Shown here piece after piece: positions 62,052-64,000 of a DNA stretch of 64,000 nucleotides; within the stretch, counting starts at the first letter, position 1, and the number at the start of each line of letters is the position of its first letter. Position numbers and translations under genes: made by a program. A model generated the notes under the pieces. That model did not search any database. It saw nothing but the letters and a program-made list of their open reading frames with translations, and was not told the DNA's origin. Location: assembly GCF_014930365.1 (NCBI RefSeq), contig NZ_JABXWI010000032.1, forward strand, positions 1-64,000, in the 5' to 3' direction. This DNA is from Streptomyces caniscabiei (GTDB lineage: Bacteria > Actinomycetota > Actinomycetes > Streptomycetales > Streptomycetaceae).

Positions 62052-63323
62052 TCACGTGCCCGGCGCCCTCAGGACGGCTGCCGCGTTGAAGCCGCCGCGG
62101 CCTCGGGCGAGGACCAGGGCGGTGCGCAAGCCGGGCCGGGGGCGGGGGCGGTCGACGACCAGGTCGATGGGGCAGTCGGGGGCGATCGGGCTGGTGCCCG
62201 TGGTGGGCGGGATGACCTCGTCGCGCAGGGAGAACAGGGCCGCCGCCAGGTCCAGGGACGAGCCCCCCGCCGCCAGGCGGCCGGTCATCGTCTTGGGCAC
62301 GGTGACGGGCACCCCGTACGGCCCGAACAGCGCGCACAGGACGGCGCTCTCGGCGAGGTCGCCCGCCCGCTCGCCCGCGCCGTCGGCGAAGACCACGTCG
62401 ACCTCCCCCGGTGTCACCCCCGCGTCGGTGAGGGCGAGTTGGGCGGCCTCCCTCAGCCGGGGCGCGTCGGGCCCGTCGAAGGTGGCGGCGCAGCCGGCGA
62501 CGATGCCGTACCCGGTCGCCCCCCGCCGCTCGGCGGCCTCGGCGTCCTCCAGGACGAGCAGGGCCCCGCCCTCCCCCACCACGTGGCCGTCGGCGGCCGC
62601 GTGGAAGGGCCGGTAGGCGCGCAGTGGATCGGCGGTGCGGCTCATGCGGCCGTCGGCCAGGTGTGCCGCCCAGCCCCACGGGCACAGGGTGGAGTCGACG
62701 CCGCCGGTGACCATCAGCTGCGCGCCCTCGCGGATGCGGCGCCGGGCGCGGGCGAGGGCGTCGATGCCGCCGGCCTGTTCGCTGATGATGGTGGACCCGG
62801 TGCCGCGCAGTTGGTGGCGGATGGCGACCTGTCCGGGCCCGGCGCCGTGGAACCAGCCGGAGGACTGGTAGACGCTGACGTCCCGGGCGCCCTTGCCCCA
62901 CAGCGCGGCGAGCCCGCGCTGGCCGAACTCGGCACCGCCCGCGGAGCTCGCGGTGATCACACCGGCGGCGTAGCCGGGCAGGCCCCCCGGGTCGGCACCC
63001 GAGTCCTCGATGGCCTCCCTGGCCGCGCAGAGCATGAGGCGGGTGGCCCGGTCGGTCTCGGGCAGCAGCCTGCTGGGGATGTGGTCGGCGTCGACGAAGT
63101 CGCGGATCTCCCCGGCCAGGCGCACCGGGTAGCGGGAGGCGTCGAAGCGGGTCAGCGGTCCGATGCCGCTGCGCCCGCGCAGCAGGGCCGGCCACCAGGC
63201 GTTCGCGCCCAGCCCGTTGGGGGCGGCGACACCGATGCCGGTGACGAGCACCTCGGCCGTCCGGCCGCCCGGCTGTGTCAGGGCTCCGGCCGGGCCGGTC
63301 GCCGTGTTGTCCCGCATCGTCAC
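62052..63323 (-). CDS. Second ketosynthase beta (chain length factor)
   Basis: 423 aa. The N-terminus has about 20 extra residues compared with the first copy. TEVLVTGIGVAAPNGLGANAWW-like text begins the fold (as VLVTGIGVAAPNGLGA), with VPKTMTGRLAAGGSSLDLAAAL near the end. Gln183 (STIISEQAGGIDAL) replaces the Cys in the standard way. It is clearly paralogous to 49037-50251. The GTG start overlaps the KS-alpha 2 stop (GTGA). No ACP follows it on this side: the next genes are divergent or tailoring, so it either shares the first ACP or uses one beyond the window. Confidence 0.93.
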   Translation of the reverse strand: MTMRDNTATGPAGALTQPGGRTAEVLVTGIGVAAPNGLGANAWWPALLRGRSGIGPLTRFDASRYPVRLAGEIRDFVDADHIPSRLLPETDRATRLMLCAAREAIEDSGADPGGLPGYAAGVITASSAGGAEFGQRGLAALWGKGARDVSVYQSSGWFHGAGPGQVAIRHQLRGTGSTIISEQAGGIDALARARRRIREGAQLMVTGGVDSTLCPWGWAAHLADGRMSRTADPLRAYRPFHAAADGHVVGEGGALLVLEDAEAAERRGATGYGIVAGCAATFDGPDAPRLREAAQLALTDAGVTPGEVDVVFADGAGERAGDLAESAVLCALFGPYGVPVTVPKTMTGRLAAGGSSLDLAAALFSLRDEVIPPTTGTSPIAPDCPIDLVVDRPRPRPGLRTALVLARGRGGFNAAAVLRAPGT

Positions 63324-64000
63324 ACCGCCTTCTTCAGCTGCGGCTGGGTGAGCACCGTGGCGCTGTGGAACCCGCCGAATCCGCTGGCGACGCTGAGGAC
63401 CGTGCTGGTGCGCATCTGCCGCGCGATCAGCGGTGTGTAGTCGAGGTCGCAGGTCGGGTCCGGTTCGCGCAGATTGGCGGTGGGCGGCACGGTGTCGTGC
63501 TGGATGGCGAGTGCGCTGGCCGCCACGTCCAGGGCGCCGGCCGCGCCGAGGGCGTGCCCGATCATCGACTTGATGGAGCTGATGGGGATGGAGCGGGCGT
63601 GCTCGCCGAGGCCGGCCTTGATGGCGTGGGTCTCGTGCCGGTCGTTGGGCCGGGTGCCGGCGCCGTGGGCGTTGACGTACTCGACGTCGACCGGGTTGAG
63701 CCGTGCCTCGTCCAGCGCGGCCCGGATGGCGGCGGCCATCTCCTGTCCGCCCGGGCGCAGTCCGGTCATGTGGTGGGCGCTGTTGAGGGCCGCGTACCCG
63801 GACAGTTCGGCGTAGGCGCGGGCGCCGCGGCGCCGGGCGTGTTCGAGTTCCTCCAGGACGACGACGGCGGCGCCCTCGCCGAGCACGAACCCGTCGCGGG
63901 TGCGGTCGAAGGGGCGCGAGGCCGTCGTGGGGTCGTCGTTGCGGGGGCTGGTGAGCCGCATACGGTCGAAGCAGGCCATGGTGATCGGGGAGATGGGTGC
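63320..64000 (-). CDS. Second ketosynthase alpha (partial, runs off the window)
   Basis: The C-terminal 225 or so residues are present. The catalytic His residues appear in YVNAHGAGTRPND and SIKSMIGHALGAAGA. The nucleophile Cys and the N-terminal half lie beyond base 64000. FVLGEGAAVVVLEELEHARRRG and ASGFGGFHSATVL are typical KS-alpha segments. Together with KS-beta 2 it forms a second ketosynthase heterodimer; the cluster clearly continues past the window. Confidence 0.93.
   Translation of the reverse strand, partial: APISPITMACFDRMRLTSPRNDDPTTASRPFDRTRDGFVLGEGAAVVVLEELEHARRRGARAYAELSGYAALNSAHHMTGLRPGGQEMAAAIRAALDEARLNPVDVEYVNAHGAGTRPNDRHETHAIKAGLGEHARSIPISSIKSMIGHALGAAGALDVAASALAIQHDTVPPTANLREPDPTCDLDYTPLIARQMRTSTVLSVASGFGGFHSATVLTQPQLKKAV

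Overview
The window is high-GC actinobacterial DNA, almost certainly Streptomyces. It has strong third-position GC bias, GTG and ATGA/GTGA-coupled starts, two DHA2 exporters, an ECF41 sigma factor and a type II polyketide cluster. Base 1 lies at or within a few bases of the left telomere of a linear replicon: the first 130 bases hold five perfect hairpins with three-base loops in the GCTGCGC style of Streptomyces telomeres. About 0.9 kb in are iteron-like repeats followed by two overlapping winged-helix genes that look like replication initiators. A linear plasmid is the simplest reading; a chromosome arm end is the alternative.

Region 1 (1-9.4 kb) is subtelomeric accessory DNA. It holds the telomere, a putative origin with two Rep-like genes, a tyrosine-recombinase remnant, a SUKH-family protein, an AbiEi/AbiEii toxin-antitoxin pair with a clear operator, a GNAT, a perfect 76-bp palindrome and a small winged-helix regulator. 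It ends with an ECF41 sigma factor flanked by two AhpD/CMD-type genes, one of them behind a textbook ECF41 promoter.

Region 2 (9.4-21.4 kb) holds two divergent DHA2 exporters, a class C26 gamma-glutamyl hydrolase, three FAD monooxygenases, an epoxide-hydrolase-like alpha/beta hydrolase, an NmrA-type reductase and a secreted ScyD/ScyE-family beta-propeller protein.

Region 3 (21.6-34.5 kb, all minus strand) is a hydrazine/N-N bond cassette of the fosfazinomycin/kinamycin type. It comprises nitrosuccinate lyase (CreD-like), aspartate-to-nitrosuccinate monooxygenase (CreE-like), a GNAT, an adenylosuccinate-lyase homologue, a glutamine-synthetase homologue, an amidase, an unknown 648-aa protein and a 2[4Fe-4S] ferredoxin. 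An atypical JadR1-like response regulator and a half-size MFS protein sit inside it.

Region 4 (34.6-41.8 kb, minus strand) is an Ebo-type operon: inositol-phosphate-synthase-like, EboC prenyltransferase, TIM-barrel isomerase, EboA, EboB, EboE and EboF, with a small MITE-like insertion between eboA and eboB.

Region 5 (42.5-54.3 kb) is the angucycline core: an O-methyltransferase homologue that may be the AlpH-type diazo-installing enzyme, two FAD oxygenases, aromatase/cyclase, ketoreductase, ACP, KS-beta, KS-alpha, TcmI-type cyclase, a JadG/GilOII/AlpJ-type ring-opening oxygenase and another FAD oxygenase.

Region 6 (54.5-64 kb) holds a SnoaL-like protein, an F420/FMN split-barrel protein, a 47-aa ORF, a free-standing condensation-domain protein, a PPTase, an acyl-CoA-dehydrogenase homologue, a second aromatase, a DUF6059-like small protein and a second KS-beta/KS-alpha pair that runs off the end.

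Taken together, the minimal PKS with KR, aromatase and cyclase would make a benz[a]anthraquinone. The ABM oxygenase and FAD oxygenases would open and contract ring B. The N-N cassette would supply a glutamyl-hydrazine synthon, coupled by the methyltransferase-like protein, to give a diazo- or hydrazine-bearing benzofluorene related to kinamycin, lomaiviticin or fluostatin. The Ebo operon, the ScyD/E protein and the second KS/CLF/aromatase/condensation set are additions that I do not associate with those pathways and are the best candidates for something new. Product class is inference; no database search was possible.
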